Origin: Prorocentrum cordatum
Lineage: Eukaryota > Sar > Dinophyceae > Prorocentrales > Prorocentraceae
Direction: 5' to 3'
DNA: 64,000 nt
NCBI GenBank assembly: GCA_963575745.1
Contig: CAUYUJ010016902.1
Coordinates: 187,558-251,557, forward strand
How positions within the stretch are numbered: position 1 is the stretch's first letter; every line of letters starts with the position of its first letter. Below, one piece after another: positions 43,290 through 53,977 of this stretch. A program made the position numbers and the translations under genes. The notes under the pieces were generated by a model. That model had not been told where the DNA came from and searched no databases. It worked only from the letters and a program-made list of their open reading frames with translations.

Positions 43290-44755
43290 CCTCCTTTTCT
43301 GCTTCCTATTCCTCTTCCTCCTCCTCCTCCTCCTCCTCTTCCTCCTTCTCCTCCTCCTCCTACTATGATTTCTCAGTTCCTCCCCCTCCTCCTCTTCCTC
43401 CTCCTCCTCCGCCTCCTCCTCCTATGACTACGCAGTTCACCGGAGCCTAGTTCTACTCAGCCTCGCACCGCCTCCATTCTCATGTCAGCCTATGTCTCCA
43501 TCGTTGGACCACTTACGAGGCCTACTACTACGCCGTGGAAAGACGACGCAGCTCCTATCCCCCTCCGCCTCTTCCCTCCCCTCCGCCGTCCTCCTCCTCG
43601 TCCATCCTCCTCACCCCCCCCTCCATAGAATACTCCTTTTCCTCCCCCCCCCTCCCCCATCCACATCCGCTCCACCCTTCCCCCTCCCCCCCCCTTTTTT
43701 TTTTTTTTTTTTTTTCCTCTCCCCTACCCCCCCTCTCCCTACCTCCCCCCGTCCTCATCCCATTTTTACTTTATTTTTTTTACTTCCTTCTCCTCCCTCC
43801 CCTCCCCCCCTCCTCCCCCTCCTCCTCCGCCTCCTCCTCCGCCTCCTCCTTCGTCCCATCCTCCTCATCCTCCCTTCCCTCTCCCTCCCCCTCCCCCTAC
43901 TCCTTCTCATCCTCCTCCTCCAACTCCTCTATTCCTCCGTTCCTCCTCCTCCTTCCCTCCTCTCCTCTTCCTCCTCTTGCTCCTCCTCTCCTCCTCCTGC
44001 TACTGCTCCTGCTCCTGCTCCTACCTCTATCCTTATCTCCTCTACTCTTCACTCCTCCTCCTCATCCTCCTCGTCCTCCTCCCTCCCCCCCCCTCGTCCT
44101 CCTCCTCCTCCTCCTCCTCTCCTCCTCCTCCTCTCCTCCTTTGCCTCCTCCTCCTCTCCTCCTCTCCTCCTCTCCTCCTCCTCTCTCCACTTCATCTTCA
44201 TCATCAATCATCATCATCATTTCATTCTTCATCATCATCATCATCATCACCATCATCACATCATCATCATCATCATCAGCATCATCATCAGCATAATTCA
44301 TCATCATCATAATCTCATCATCATTCAGCAGCATCACCCATCAGCATCATCTTCTCCTCATCCAGGCTCATCATCATCTTCTATCATCTGCATCAGCATA
44401 CAATCATCATCATCTTTCGTCATCCTCTTCATCCAATCATCATCTTCATCATCATCTTCTCATTATCACCACCAAACTTCATCATATCGCAACTATCATC
44501 ATCTCATCATCTTCATCATCATCATTATCATCATTATCATCATTAGCAGCGTCATCATCATCATCATCATCAGCAGCAGCATCAGCATCAGCATCATCAT
44601 CATCAGCAGCAGCATCATCATCAGCATCACCACATTATCATCATCAGCATCATCACCATCATCATCACCAGCATCAGCATCGTCATCGTCATCGTCATCG
44701 TCATCATCATCATCATCATCATCGTCAGTCTCAGCATCATCATCACCACCATCGC

Positions 44756-44790
<35 letters not shown>

Positions 44791-45017
44791 CCATCATCAG
44801 CATCAGCATCAGTATCAGCATCATCATCAGCAGCAGCAGCAGCAACAGCATCAGCATCATCATCATCGTCATTCCTCCTCCTCCCCCTCCTCCGCCACCT
44901 CCTCCTCCTCATCATCTTCATCCTCCCTCCTCCCCCCTCCTTCCTCCCTCCTCCCTCCTCCCTCCTCGCTCACCCCTCCTCTTTCCTCCGCCTCGTCCTC
45001 GTCCTCCTTCTTCTCCT

Positions 45018-45048
<31 letters not shown>

Positions 45049-45095
45049 TTCTCCCCCTCCTCCTCCTCATCGTCCTCATCGTCCTTCTCCTCCTC
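43290..45095 (+). repeat. Pyrimidine-rich CCT/CAT tract, 1.8 kb
   Basis: C/T-rich with (CCT)n at both ends, a 21-base T run near 43694-43715, and CAT/CATCAG repeats 44195-44870. The 536-residue frame across it is an artefact. Confidence 0.95.
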
Positions 45096-45107
45096 CGCCT
45101 AACATTG

Positions 45108-45400
45108 CGTCACATCTTGACCACACGTGGATACAGCCGAACCTACAACACGCCTCGAAACCAGACGCGCATGCTTGGTGTTGATGATGATGTTCACGGT
45201 GTACTTGCAATCGCCAGTTTCGGCGCACACATCAACAATGTGGGGTCCTGGGGCGCAGCCACGTAGCGGGAAATACTTGCGTTTGATTCCGAGGAGGAAT
45301 GCACGACTGGCTTACTGCTTGGGGTCCGCGCTGGCAGACACATACGTCGATGCCCTCTCGCGGCCCAGTGCGTCACACCGTGACCACACGTGGATACAAT
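45108..45400 (+). repeat. Pair of direct repeats (GCGTCACA..TGACCACACGTGGAT)
   Basis: TGACCACACGTGGATACA at 45118 and 45380, each after GCGTCACA. Middle sequence unrecognised. Confidence 0.7.
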
Positions 45401-45424
45401 CGGGTCCAGGCCAGAATCGGCTCG

Positions 45425-45605
45425 GCGCAAAAGTGACTCCACGCAAGAATGCTCTTTGGTGCGCGGCTTCACGGGGGACTGGCCAAACCTGGGCGCGCAA
45501 GCCGCTGCCCACGCTTCGCGATCGGCGATCGGGGGACCACGTTGGGCCCGCACCAGGGGTCACTTCGGCGAAAGACCACTCTTACCGCTACCCGACAGAA
45601 GAACA
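45425..45605 (+). repeat. Dispersed repeat (TTTGGTGCGCGGCTTC), copy 1
   Basis: AAGAATGCTCTTTGGTGCGC, ACCTGGGCGCGCAAGCCGCT and CCGCACCA...TCACT match 56400-56570 on the same strand. Confidence 0.82.
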
Positions 45606-46395
45606 TCCCTCAAAAACACTTGAGACCGTCCGCTGGCCAGAACACACGGTACATCCGAGGGTACCCGCCTTGGGATGCACAAGGACGTCCACCCACAACG
45701 AAGAACACTAGGGTACCCTCCGTGAACCGACCTCGACCTCATACCTCGGTCCGGCTGGAACCCGTGCCGGCTACAGCGTTTCTCCCTCCCCCCCAGCACG
45801 ACAACGCGATGCCACGACACGCCCAGGCCAGCTTGCACCTCGGATTCGGCAGGAACGTCTGGAGCGACGAGCAGGCAAGCCCGAGACGGTGGAACGCCAC
45901 TCGCATCCTTTGCTGAATGCCTGCCCGTCGCGACCGTACTGAGCGAGAGAGAGATGCCCACACCCCGTCGCCTGGCCAGTGTTCGACTGGTACTACTCGG
46001 TTGCAAAAGCCTGAACAAGCAGTGCTGATCTGGTCGGACATGTAAGACACAACGGACTCATGTGTTCATGTCGTGATAGAGGACACCGAGAGGTGGCAGT
46101 GACGAGAGTCCGTGGGCTGGAAGACTCACCAAGAAGTACAATTCAAGCGTGGAGGTGATCTACGAACGTCCACCCATGTCATGTTTGCGGGCAAACGCAG
46201 TGACATCGGTCAACGATGTTGGCATGATGGTAAGTTTGCAGCGCCTCATAACTCTGCACACGCGATGTCGGCTACCACTATCGAAGCACAACACGTGCTC
46301 CTCCAGGTCTCCCGACGCCTTCTCCAGGGCCAGCTTTCCACCCCGGAGCGTTTCCTGGCGCGCCTGGGGCCCAACACGGTGGGGACACCAAAATG
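45606..46395. other. Unrecognised spacer
   Basis: Open frames of 100-155 residues without domains. Confidence 0.4.
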
Positions 46396-46398
46396 CAC

Positions 46399-46532
46399 CG
46401 ATGCCGCTACTCCTGGACCTCTCCTGGGGCGCGTTCTGACCAGAACTTCGAGGCGAATCCAGCGGTGGCGACGAGAGCCTCCCAGGAGGCCCAAGAAAGG
46501 GACAACAAGGGAAGGGTAGCGTTATGGATACC
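46399..46532 (+). repeat. Family P palindromic element, copy 1
   Basis: Starts CCGATGCCGCTACTCCTGGA, ends GGGTAGCGTTATGGATACC. The interior GCGTTCTGACCAGAACTTCG and GACGAGAGCCTCCCAGGAGG recur in other copies. Confidence 0.78.
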
Positions 46533-46817
46533 TTTTCGTCTTCCGATACGGTACGGGCTTCTCGATTTGTTGCTGGGATCTGAGGAGTCTGTCCAGAAGC
46601 TGCCCGTAATCCCGGCATTGTGTGTCGTATCGCTAGCGTACTTGAACCGACCGATGCCACGCGCCAGCCGCACCCTGTCATGAGAGAACACGGTCCTGAG
46701 AGAAACCGATCCAAAACTGCCCGCGGGACCGGTTTCTTCTCCCGGGTCGTCTGACGGCCCCTGGGGGGCCGTAGGAAGGCCCCACAGGAACCGACAACTA
46801 CGATGAATAATCTAGAC
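46533..46817. other. Unrecognised spacer
   Basis: Nothing recognised. Confidence 0.4.
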
Positions 46818-47032
46818 TCAAGTCGGGCATGTCCCCCTACTGGCGGATGTTGGGCGTGTGTATATATCGTAATTTATGAATGTATGGATATATATATATA
46901 TATATATAGATATAGATGTATAAAGATGACTATATATATATACATGTCTGTGAATATATATATATATAGAATCGTCCTCATATCTTGACTAGCTGTGAGT
47001 ACTCTTCCTGTAGAGGCACACGCCCCTCTGAA
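46818..47032 (+). mobile_element. Family E MITE-like element, copy 5 (215 bp), with (TA)n
   Basis: Left end TCAAGTCGGGCATGTCCCCC. Right end is decayed (CCTGTAGAGGCACACGCCCC...GAA). Flanks ATCTAGAC and CTCTGGAC agree at 6 of 8. TA runs occupy 46888-46972. Confidence 0.75.
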
Positions 47033-47580
47033 CTCTGGACTCGTCCTCCCTCCAGGGGGACCCTTCCTTCTTCATGGGAGCCCTGAGAAATCGGCCCCCG
47101 GACAGGTGACCTCTCTTGGGCTGTGTTCGGGCCAGGCCTCCGAATGGGAACACAGCCGTGGCGACGAGGCCAAATGGGCCAACAGGAGTAACTGCACACA
47201 AGTATGTTTGCGTCGGCGGCTAGGCCGAGCAAATGAGTGCGCTGGCGGAAGAGCGAACTGAGCGGGGGCACCGTTGTAGCGAATTGTGACACACTGCAGG
47301 GACCTCGAGGAGAAGGGGACAGTGCAGAAGAGGCGGCCGAAGGAGGGGGGACGAGGACCGAGGGCCGCTCAGGGGCACGGGTCACGCCAGCAGCGCGTGG
47401 CGCGGCCGGCCCGGGGTCCGCGGCGGCTGCTGCACCAGAGGGCACCGCGGGGCGCAGGGCGGGTACGGGCACAAGCCCAGTGGGATAAGGGCGCGATACG
47501 GCCATCAACAAATTATCCCAGTGCGACCCTACCTAGGAGTTGGAGCCTCTAGGAAAGCAACATTAGTAGGAGCGGTAAAC
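47033..47580. other. Unrecognised spacer
   Basis: GC-rich, no domain in any frame. Confidence 0.4.
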
Positions 47581-47581
47581 G

Positions 47582-47803
47582 CCGTCCTCCTCCTTCTTCT
47601 CATCGTCGTAGTAGTAGTAGAAGAAGAATAATAATAATAAGTAGTAGTAGTAGTAGTAGTTTATATTCTTATAGTATAATATTTATAATTATTCTTAGTT
47701 GTAGAAGTAGTAGTATTAGTAGTAATTAGTATTAGAAGTTGTATTAGTATTTATTATTTATTATGTAGATTTTATATATAATTAAATAATAATACTAATA
47801 AAA

Positions 47804-47805
<2 letters not shown>
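47582..47805 (+). repeat. TAG/TAA-rich low complexity
   Basis: (TAG)n at 47605-47660, then AT-rich trinucleotide decay. Confidence 0.9.

Positions 47806-47848
<43 letters not shown>
47806..47848 (+). repeat. Poly-A run, 43 bases
   Basis: Uninterrupted A run, followed by (TAC)n. No retroposed gene end is recognisable before it. Confidence 0.95.
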
Positions 47849-47850
<2 letters not shown>

Positions 47851-47913
47851 ATACTACTAATACTACTAATACTACTACGAATATCTACTACTACTATTCT
47901 ATACTACTCCAAA

Positions 47914-47947
47914 CCCCACCCCCCCCCCCCCCCCCCCCCCCCCCCCC

Positions 47948-47989
<42 letters not shown>

Positions 47990-48037
47990 AAACCCCCCCC
48001 CCCCCTCTCAACCCCCCACCCCCCCCCCCCCCCCCCC

Positions 48038-48072
<35 letters not shown>

Positions 48073-48089
48073 ACAAAACCACACCCAAA

Positions 48090-48126
<37 letters not shown>

Positions 48127-48127
48127 A
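47914..48127 (+). repeat. Poly-C tract, about 210 bases with A interruptions
   Basis: Runs of C up to about 40, broken only by A, AAAA or short CTCTCAA. Either an extreme mononucleotide expansion or an assembly/consensus error. Confidence 0.9.
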
Positions 48128-48265
48128 CAACCCCTCACCCAAAAAAAAAACAAAAATTTTTTATTTTTTTTAACAGCCCTACATTAACAAAACACACAAA
48201 TTTTAAAAAAAAAAAACACAACACACCCCACAAAAAAAAAAAAAACAAACACACACACAAAAACC

Positions 48266-48306
<41 letters not shown>

Positions 48307-48310
48307 ATAG
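48128..48310 (+). repeat. A/C/T low complexity and (TAG)n
   Basis: CAAAAA, CACACA and a TAG run at 48267-48305. Confidence 0.88.
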
Positions 48311-48429
48311 CGCCAGAACCGCCGACGCCACGCCGTAAGTGAAGCAGCAGCAGAAGCAGGCAGCAAGTCGCCGAGCCAGCAGCAAAATCAAGCAGGCACG
48401 GAGATGAGGGCGGGGCACTGGGGAGTTCT

Positions 48430-48770
48430 TTGCATCTACATATATATGTATATATACACCTACATCTACATCGACACCTACATCTACATGTAGACCTACA
48501 TCTACACCTACACCTACAGCTACATCTACACCTGCATATGCATCTCCATCTACATCAACAGCGAGACTCACATCTACATCTACATCTACACCTACATCTA
48601 CACCTATGCTATGCTATGATATGCTATGTTATGCTATGCCATACTGCGCAATGCTGTGCTGGGCTAGGTTAGGCTAGGCTATGCTGCTATGCTGCGCTAT
48701 GCTATGCTGCGCTATGCTATGCTTTGCCTTCGCTTTCGCCTTCACTTTTGCCTTTGCCTTTGCTTGGCCC
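48430..48770 (+). repeat. Hexamer CTACAT, pentamer GCTAT, hexamer GCCTTT repeats in succession
   Basis: CTACATCTACAC-type 48440-48605, GCTAT 48605-48725, TTTGCC/TTCGCC 48726-48765. Confidence 0.92.
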
Positions 48771-48885
48771 CCAAGGAGTGCAAATGGGGGAACCGCGCGT
48801 TTGCTTTTACCTTTGCTTTTGATTTTGCTGAGCACCCAAGGAACGCAACTGGGGGAACCGCCCGGGGCGCATTCCACTGCCCGGC
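48768..48885 (+). repeat. 65-bp tandem pair (CAAGGAGTGCAAATGGGGGA)
   Basis: CCCAAGGAGTGCAAATGGGG at 48773 and CCCAAGGAACGCAACTGGGG at 48835, each followed by GAACCGC. Confidence 0.8.
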
Positions 48886-48984
48886 CCTTTAAGCCAACCG
48901 AGTAAGAACCCTTCAAGGCAGAGCCTAAGTGGGGAAAAACAACTTTTTGGTCGGCGGGGCGAGAGCGAACCTCTTCCGCTAAAA

Positions 48985-49145
48985 GCTAGGGGAAAAAAAC
49001 AACATAAAAATGCATGTTCGAGATCCGCGCGGATTTCGTGGATCTGTGCCTGAACGCCGCGGAGCGCGCGAACCGAACCGCAGGAGGCACCTGGAGCTGC
49101 ATCAAATTGCATCGACTGCCGTGGATGTATCTAAATGCGCGTGGC
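48985..49145 (+). repeat. Family F fold-back, degenerate copy
   Basis: GGAAAAAAACAACATAAAAA then GATCCGCGCGGATTTCGTGG resembles the left arm at 53336. The right arm is weak. Confidence 0.5.
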
Positions 49146-49499
49146 ATCAAAAAGCGAGGCCTGAAAGACACGGGTCCTGGGCCCCGGTACCGCTCCCTGG
49201 GACCGGCCTCTCATCCTGAGTCGTTTGTTGACAGCCCAGGGGCCCGTGGAGGGCCCAAGTAGTCCAGAAACGACAACCCTCGGGATCCGCCTCATTCCAG
49301 ACCCCCTACCCTTCATGGCGGCTTGCTGAGGAAGAGCCCAACCCTTCCCCAGACATGCTCCGACATGATTCCTTCAGCGCGCGGTCCGAGAGCTCCCGAC
49401 ACCTTCCCAAAGGGTAGTTTTGCGTCCTGGATCCGATCTCGACAGCGCCAGGGCCCGAAAGCGGAGCCTGGGCTCCGAAATGAAGGAGACACAATGGTA

Positions 49500-49770
49500 G
49501 CCAGCATGGTAGCCAGTGTATCCTAGCATGATATGTGGTGCAAGCTGCGTGGTGCAACATGACTAGGTGGTGCAATCTCCTTGATGCATTATATGCCATG
49601 TAAACTATGATATTTGCAGTCTAAGTGGTGCAATAGATGCTATGCGTTATAACTATGTGCTAGATATACCACGTGCAAATGCATGTGTGTGGTGGTGTTC
49701 GCGCGTGGTGCCAGCACGTGGTACAATATGTTGTGTAAGCTGGTTGGTGTGCAATCTAACTGGTGCTATA
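49500..49770 (+). repeat. Irregular GTGGTGCAAT-type repeats
   Basis: GTGGTGCAA at 49528, 49550, 49567 and 49626, and GTGGTAC/GGTGTGCAATC further on; also GGTGCAATCTACGTGGTGCA at 50826. Spacing is irregular. Confidence 0.6.
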
Positions 49771-49794
49771 TGCTTTGCGATCAATATACGTATA

Positions 49795-49925
49795 CATATG
49801 TGTATATATACCGTGAGCTATATATATATATATATGTGTATATATATGACAGAAGACGACGCCGGCGACGACGACGACGCCGCGGGAGGAGGGAGGACGG
49901 CGACGACGACGACGACGACGCAAGA
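49795..49925 (+). repeat. (TA)n then (GAC)n microsatellites
   Basis: TATATA at 49800-49847 with a GTGAGC interruption, then GACGACGAC to 49920. Confidence 0.9.
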
Positions 49926-50735
49926 GCGCGCGCGCACGCTTTTCTTGAACATCCGTGTTGCGAAACCTTGTGTTTTTGTAGGTTGTTTGGACACACGATG
50001 TTGAAATCCTTCTGAAACCGATGGGATGTATATGTTGAACACCTCTGGGTTTTCGTATGAATTCACACGCACGCGGCGCGCAGAATTGTTTTGATCAGTC
50101 CGGTTGTAAAACCATTATTTGCTACGTGATTTCGGGAAGCTCGATTTTGAACTCTTGAGAAAACAACAGTGTTTTACGAATTTCGGAATGCCCGCGCGAT
50201 GTTGCGCGCGTGTCAACTGTGTCAGGTTGTTGCAAAGGATTTTCGGACTGTGCTGAGTTGTGACGAGCGTGCGCGCATATCATAATTTGGCACGGACGGG
50301 GGGGGGGGCGATACCATCCCCCTGGAATGGTAAGAATTCATCCTCAAAAAGGACGATGGAGCAGAATCGCATGTACATTGTTTACATGCTAATTAGGGGG
50401 TGTGCGATGCGATGCGATGCGATGCGACCACCGTTGCGGACAGCGTCCGGGCCTAGGGCAGACCAGGTGGGTGAGGCCATGGCCTCTAGGATCTGAGGTG
50501 TCTGGATTCATGCAATGCGAGACGTGTAAAAAGTTAGAAGGAGAGGGGGAGGAGGACGAAAAGAAAGTCCTTGGTGTCAGTGTCGGCGCGGGTTGGGCGA
50601 GATTACGTCATTGGTCTGAATCCCAGGTGCTGGTCGACGTGAGGTCGGTGAAGTGGTGCTCGTGCTAACTAGGGGGTGTCGAGAAACCCGCGGGGGTGGT
50701 AGATCCGAATTTCTTTCAATAGAAGAGAGAATACA
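49926..50735. other. Low-repeat spacer
   Basis: Contains (GATGC)n at 50402-50428. No gene recognised. Confidence 0.42.
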
Positions 50736-50818
50736 CAAATATATATACACATACATACATATATACGTACATCTACATACATGTACATGTATATATATAT
50801 ATATATGTATATATGTCT
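50736..50818 (+). repeat. CATA/TA microsatellite
   Basis: ACATACATATATACG then TATATATATATATATG. Confidence 0.9.
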
Positions 50819-51129
50819 AAGCCTGAAGGTGCAATCTACGTGGTGCAATATTAGGGTCCAAGCAGCGGCGACGAGGCGGCGACGGGAGGCGACGGCGACA
50901 GCAACCGCGGCGACGAACACCCAGGCGCAATGGAGCGGCGACGGCGACGGGCGGCAACGTCGACCAGAAGCGCGGCGACCAAAAACCAGGCCCAGGAGCA
51001 GGGGCGACAAACGGCGGCGACAGGCGGAGGCGGCGACAACATGCCGTCCAGACCCACACCCAGGCCGAATTCCTCAGACGAAGCATGAACCCCTAAGAGC
51101 AAGCATTGTTTGGGGAATCTAAAGGACAA

Positions 51130-51220
51130 ACACTCCATACACATAAACTTCTGGAGGTCTGCGCGGAGCGCCGACAGTTTCTGCCTAGGAAGTTTGTCTC
51201 TTCTCCGAGAAAGAACCGCC
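51130..51220 (-). repeat. Family F fold-back, arm fragment
   Basis: TGCGCGGAGCGCCGACAGTT resembles the right arm of copy 53336-53500 (GCGCGGAGCGCCAAAAGTTT). Confidence 0.5.
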
Positions 51221-51361
51221 ACGATCGAACAAATCGCGCCGTCGAAGGTCTAGGCAAGGCAGGAAAACCCCATACCCCACGCTGAGGGGCACTGTTCATT
51301 CAAAAGGTTCTGTTGCATCCTTGGGGGACCTCGTCTGTCCCATCGCGGCCCTAATTATCCG

Positions 51362-51470
51362 AGCCGAATCCGTGTCGAATCCATGTCGGCCTCATCGGAT
51401 CTGTGTCGAATCCGTGTCGAATCCGCGTCGAATACTCGCCAAACCCGCGTCGAGGCCGCATCGAGCCCGC
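51362..51470 (+). repeat. 12-bp array (GTGTCGAATCC)
   Basis: About eight imperfect units, GAATCCGTGTCGAATCCATG and variants. Confidence 0.85.
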
Positions 51471-51552
51471 GCCGGGCACAAGAAAAGACCCAAATTTTGG
51501 AGACGGGCGAGGTCCCCCGAAGATGCACCGTAAGGGGGGGACCAGCGAAGGG

Positions 51553-51724
51553 TTAAGTCGGGCCTGTCCCCTATACAGGGGGATTTTCGACGAAAGATAA
51601 AAAAATACACCAAAAATACTCTGGGGACTACTTTTCGAGTATCTTCTGACCTTCTGGAGGTATGTTGGGGGTGTTTCTTATTTTTCGTCGAACATTCCCC
51701 TGTAGGGGGACAGGCCCGACATAA
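51553..51724 (+). mobile_element. Family E MITE-like element, copy 6 (172 bp, perfect 8-bp TSD)
   Basis: Ends TTAAGTCGGGCCTGTCCCC and GGGGACAGGCCCGACATAA. Identical flanks GCGAAGGG at 51545-51552 and 51725-51732. The inner arms GATTTTCGACGAAAGATAA and TTATTTTTCGTCGAACATTC extend the inverted repeat. Confidence 0.93.
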
Positions 51725-51747
51725 GCGAAGGGGGATCGGAGATCTTC

Positions 51748-51906
51748 TGACCCGGGTCAACGGGTCAATCCAGACCCGGGTCAGGAAGAAACTAAAACCT
51801 GCAGTGCAGGAAAACAAAAACTGCAACGCAGGTCCTCGCAAACCCGGGTCAGCCAATATGCGCGGCCGCCCTCGCGGCCACGAGCGGCTCGCTAACCCAG
51901 GTCAGC
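51748..51906 (+). repeat. Four GACCCGGGTCA-type palindromes
   Basis: TGACCCGGGTCA (51748), GACCCGGGTCA (51773), AACCCGGGTCAGCCA (51842), AACCCAGGTCAGCCAG (51894). CTGCAGTGCAGG and CTGCAACGCAGG lie between them. Any protein binding is speculative. Confidence 0.75.
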
Positions 51907-52140
51907 CAGAGGGGGTCTTCGCAGGATCCTGCAGGATCCGGTGTCCTGGCTGACCTCCGTTTGCATTGACCCCCGTCTCGAGGCTCCCGAGGGGAAGGCG
52001 TCGAGCATGCACCGGCGATGCGTCGCCGACGGATCGGCGAAAGGCCCCCGGCAGCAAGCAGCCGCACGGGTCCTGGGCGGGGCGGGCCCGCGGGTCCCCA
52101 TCGGCGATCGGTGGGCGACTGGGGGGTCGATGCATCCACC
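51907..52140. other. Unrecognised spacer
   Basis: No gene. GGATCCTGCAGGATCC palindrome at 51922. Confidence 0.4.
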
Positions 52141-52141
52141 C

Positions 52142-52430
52142 GTAGGTCGGGCACGTCCCCCCTACAGGGGGATGTTGGGCGGGGAATCGAACATCGTCCA
52201 AGAATGCTCCAACTGGCCATCGCTCGGACGTCCATTCCCTGTGCTTTTCTCGGTTTCGCGTGTGGGTTTTTCGCCAAATGATCGAGGATGCTCCTCGATG
52301 GTCCTCGCCGAAGAAAAACCGCACACGTCCGAGCGATGCCAAGCCAAAAACGGAAAAACAAACAAAAAAACGAAAAATCGTCCCCAGACTATGGTTGGAC
52401 TCGTCTTGACTATTCCTCCTGCAGGGTCCC
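52142..52430 (+). mobile_element. Family E MITE-like element, copy 7, split by a family B element
   Basis: Left end TAGGTCGGGCACGTCCCCCC. The interior resumes after the insert with AATCGTCCCCAGACTATGGT and GACTATTCCTCCTGCAGGG, then the right terminus is lost. Confidence 0.78.
52218..52338 (+). mobile_element. Family B palindromic element, copy 2 (121 bp), nested
   Basis: Same ends as copy 1 (CATCGCTCGGACGT/ACGTCCGAGCGATG). Inner arms CGTGTGGGTTTTTCG and GAAAAACCGCACACG pair, and GAGGATGCTCCTC forms the tip. Confidence 0.88.
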
Positions 52431-52657
52431 TCTGGCCCCTCCCTGAGCCCATCTCCCCTAACGTTGCCCCCTCCGGTCTTCGGGACACACCGTGGCTCCC
52501 TGGCGGCCGCTCGGCACGAGCCGGGCACCCCCGGAACGCTCTCGGCGAGGCGCAGCTGATGGGAGGCATCCCGAGGCCGGAGAGCCGAGCCGAGGACCAA
52601 CGCAGGACGCCCAGGAACCCTGAGTTCCCCTCTGCCAGGCTCGAGAGAGCCGTGCTT

Positions 52658-53005
52658 TCCGTGCTCCGTTTTGCTTTCGTCCTCCCTAGTTTTGTCTTCT
52701 TCACATTTTTGGCGGCGCGCAGAGGGGGGTTTGGGGGAGGTGTTGAGACCTTCTCTCACCTTGGAGCTGGTACCCAGTCGTGAGGCTTCTTAGAAGCTCC
52801 CCTGCGTCTTAGAAGGCGCGGACCTTCTCTATTGACGTAAGGCCGAGGCCTTCTAAAGAAGCAGGGTGCTTCTAAGCAGCATTCCCCCCTCTCCCTACCC
52901 CCTTCTGCGCGCCCCCCCTCCCCCTACCCCATTCTGCGCGCCGCCAACATTTGCTGCAAAGCGAAGGCAAAACGAAAAAAGGCCCACGAAAGTGCCAAAG
53001 CGCCG
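52658..53005 (+). repeat. Long imperfect inverted repeat
   Basis: Left arm GTTTTGCTTTCG...TTGGCGGCGCGCAGAG, right arm TTCTGCGCGCCGCCAACATT...CGAAGGCAAAACGAA, arms 50-60 bases. Enclosed is another palindrome (52786-52880, CTTAGAAG/CTTCTAAG). Confidence 0.75.
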
Positions 53006-53059
53006 TTCGGCTCGAGCCCTGCCTCCTGCAGGCTGCTGCCCCAGGAGGGGCAGGCGCGT

Positions 53060-53230
53060 GCTGGCCCCTGGGGGGGGGGGAAGGGCAGGGGCAACGACAG
53101 GGGGGGGGGCACTGGGGCAGGGGGGGGACTGGGCAGGGGGGGGGGGGCTGCATCGACCTTCGTCGTCGTGGCATTCGTCGTCGTCGTCCTCCGTCGTCGT
53201 CCTCCGTCGTCGTCCTCCGCCGTCGAAGGC
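53060..53230 (+). repeat. G runs and CGT/CCTCCGTCGT low complexity
   Basis: Several G runs of 7-10 (53070-53145), then GTCGTCGTCCTCCGTCGTCG. Confidence 0.88.
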
Positions 53231-53300
53231 CCCGAATCCGCGATACGTCGCGCCGCTGGGTCGGCGATGGGCTCCCGCGGGCGACGCCAGCACCTTCCCT

Positions 53301-53510
53301 GGAAGAAGAGGAAACTAAAAGCATGAACATATAAGTACTTTTGGCGCTCCGCGCGGATTTCTTGGATCCTGGCTGTGCCCCCCTCCCTGGCGCGCGGAGC
53401 GCGCCAGGGGCGGCGCCGAAGGCGCCGCCAGGGGGCTCCCAGCACGGATCCGAGAATTTCGCGCGGAGCGCCAAAAGTTTCTGTCTATGTGTTTTTTCTT
53501 CTTCGACTAT
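53301..53510 (+). mobile_element. Family F fold-back element, copy 1
   Basis: Arms ACTTTTGGCGCTCCGCGCGG and CGCGCGGAGCGCCAAAAGT are nearly perfect over 19-20 bases and extend through GGATTTCTTGGATCC/GGATCCGAGAATTTC. GAAGAAG/CTTCTTC lies at the outer edges. The centre GGCGCCGAAGGCGCC is itself palindromic. Confidence 0.82.
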
Positions 53511-53539
53511 CGACGATGAATGGGCGATTGCACTCTGGT

Positions 53540-53690
53540 GGGTGCGCGTGCCTAGTGTCGATGCCGAGTGTCGGCGCCGAGAGTCGGTGCCGAGTGTCGT
53601 TGCCGAGTGTCGATGCCGAGTGCCAGTGCCGAGTGTCGGTGCCATCGTTGACGCGCCGAGTGTCGGCGCCGATCGTCGAGGACGAGGAGG
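53540..53690 (+). repeat. 12-bp array (GTGTCGATGCCGA)
   Basis: About ten imperfect units of GAGTGTCGGTGCC. Confidence 0.88.
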
Positions 53691-53803
53691 GGTCTCTAGA
53701 GAGCTGTCCCCCCAGACACACGCAAGCTGTCGGGCCCCTATCGACGATGAACGGGCCATTGGGGGCCGATGCATCCCCCCTGAGCCCATCCCCCCCCCTA
53801 TCC

Positions 53804-53969
53804 TTAGGTCGGGCATGTCCCCCTACTGGCGAATTTTTGCACGAAAAATAAAAAATAATCCAGAAATGCCCCAAAATGGTTCCAAATAGTAAAAAGCAAA
53901 AAAAAGTCCCCAGACTGTTGTTTGACTACTTTGGAATGTTCCTCCTGTGGAGGGACAGGCCCGACTGAA
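53804..53969 (+). mobile_element. Family E MITE-like element, copy 8 (166 bp)
   Basis: Ends TTAGGTCGGGCATGTCCCCC and GGGACAGGCCCGACTGAA. Flanks CCCTATCC and CCCTATCG agree at 7 of 8. The internal AAAAGTCCCCAGACTGTTG is shared with copies 1, 3 and 7. Confidence 0.9.
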
Positions 53970-53977
53970 CCCTATCG

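Noticed and set aside
43492-45102. 536-residue plus-strand frame
   Set aside because: Entirely within a CCT/CAT tract.
45127-45711. 194-residue plus-strand frame
   Set aside because: It contains dispersed repeat sequence shared with 56400 and a direct repeat pair; no domain recognised.
47760-47850. Poly-A as the tail of a processed retrocopy
   Set aside because: No coding or transcript-like sequence precedes it; the flanks are trinucleotide repeats.
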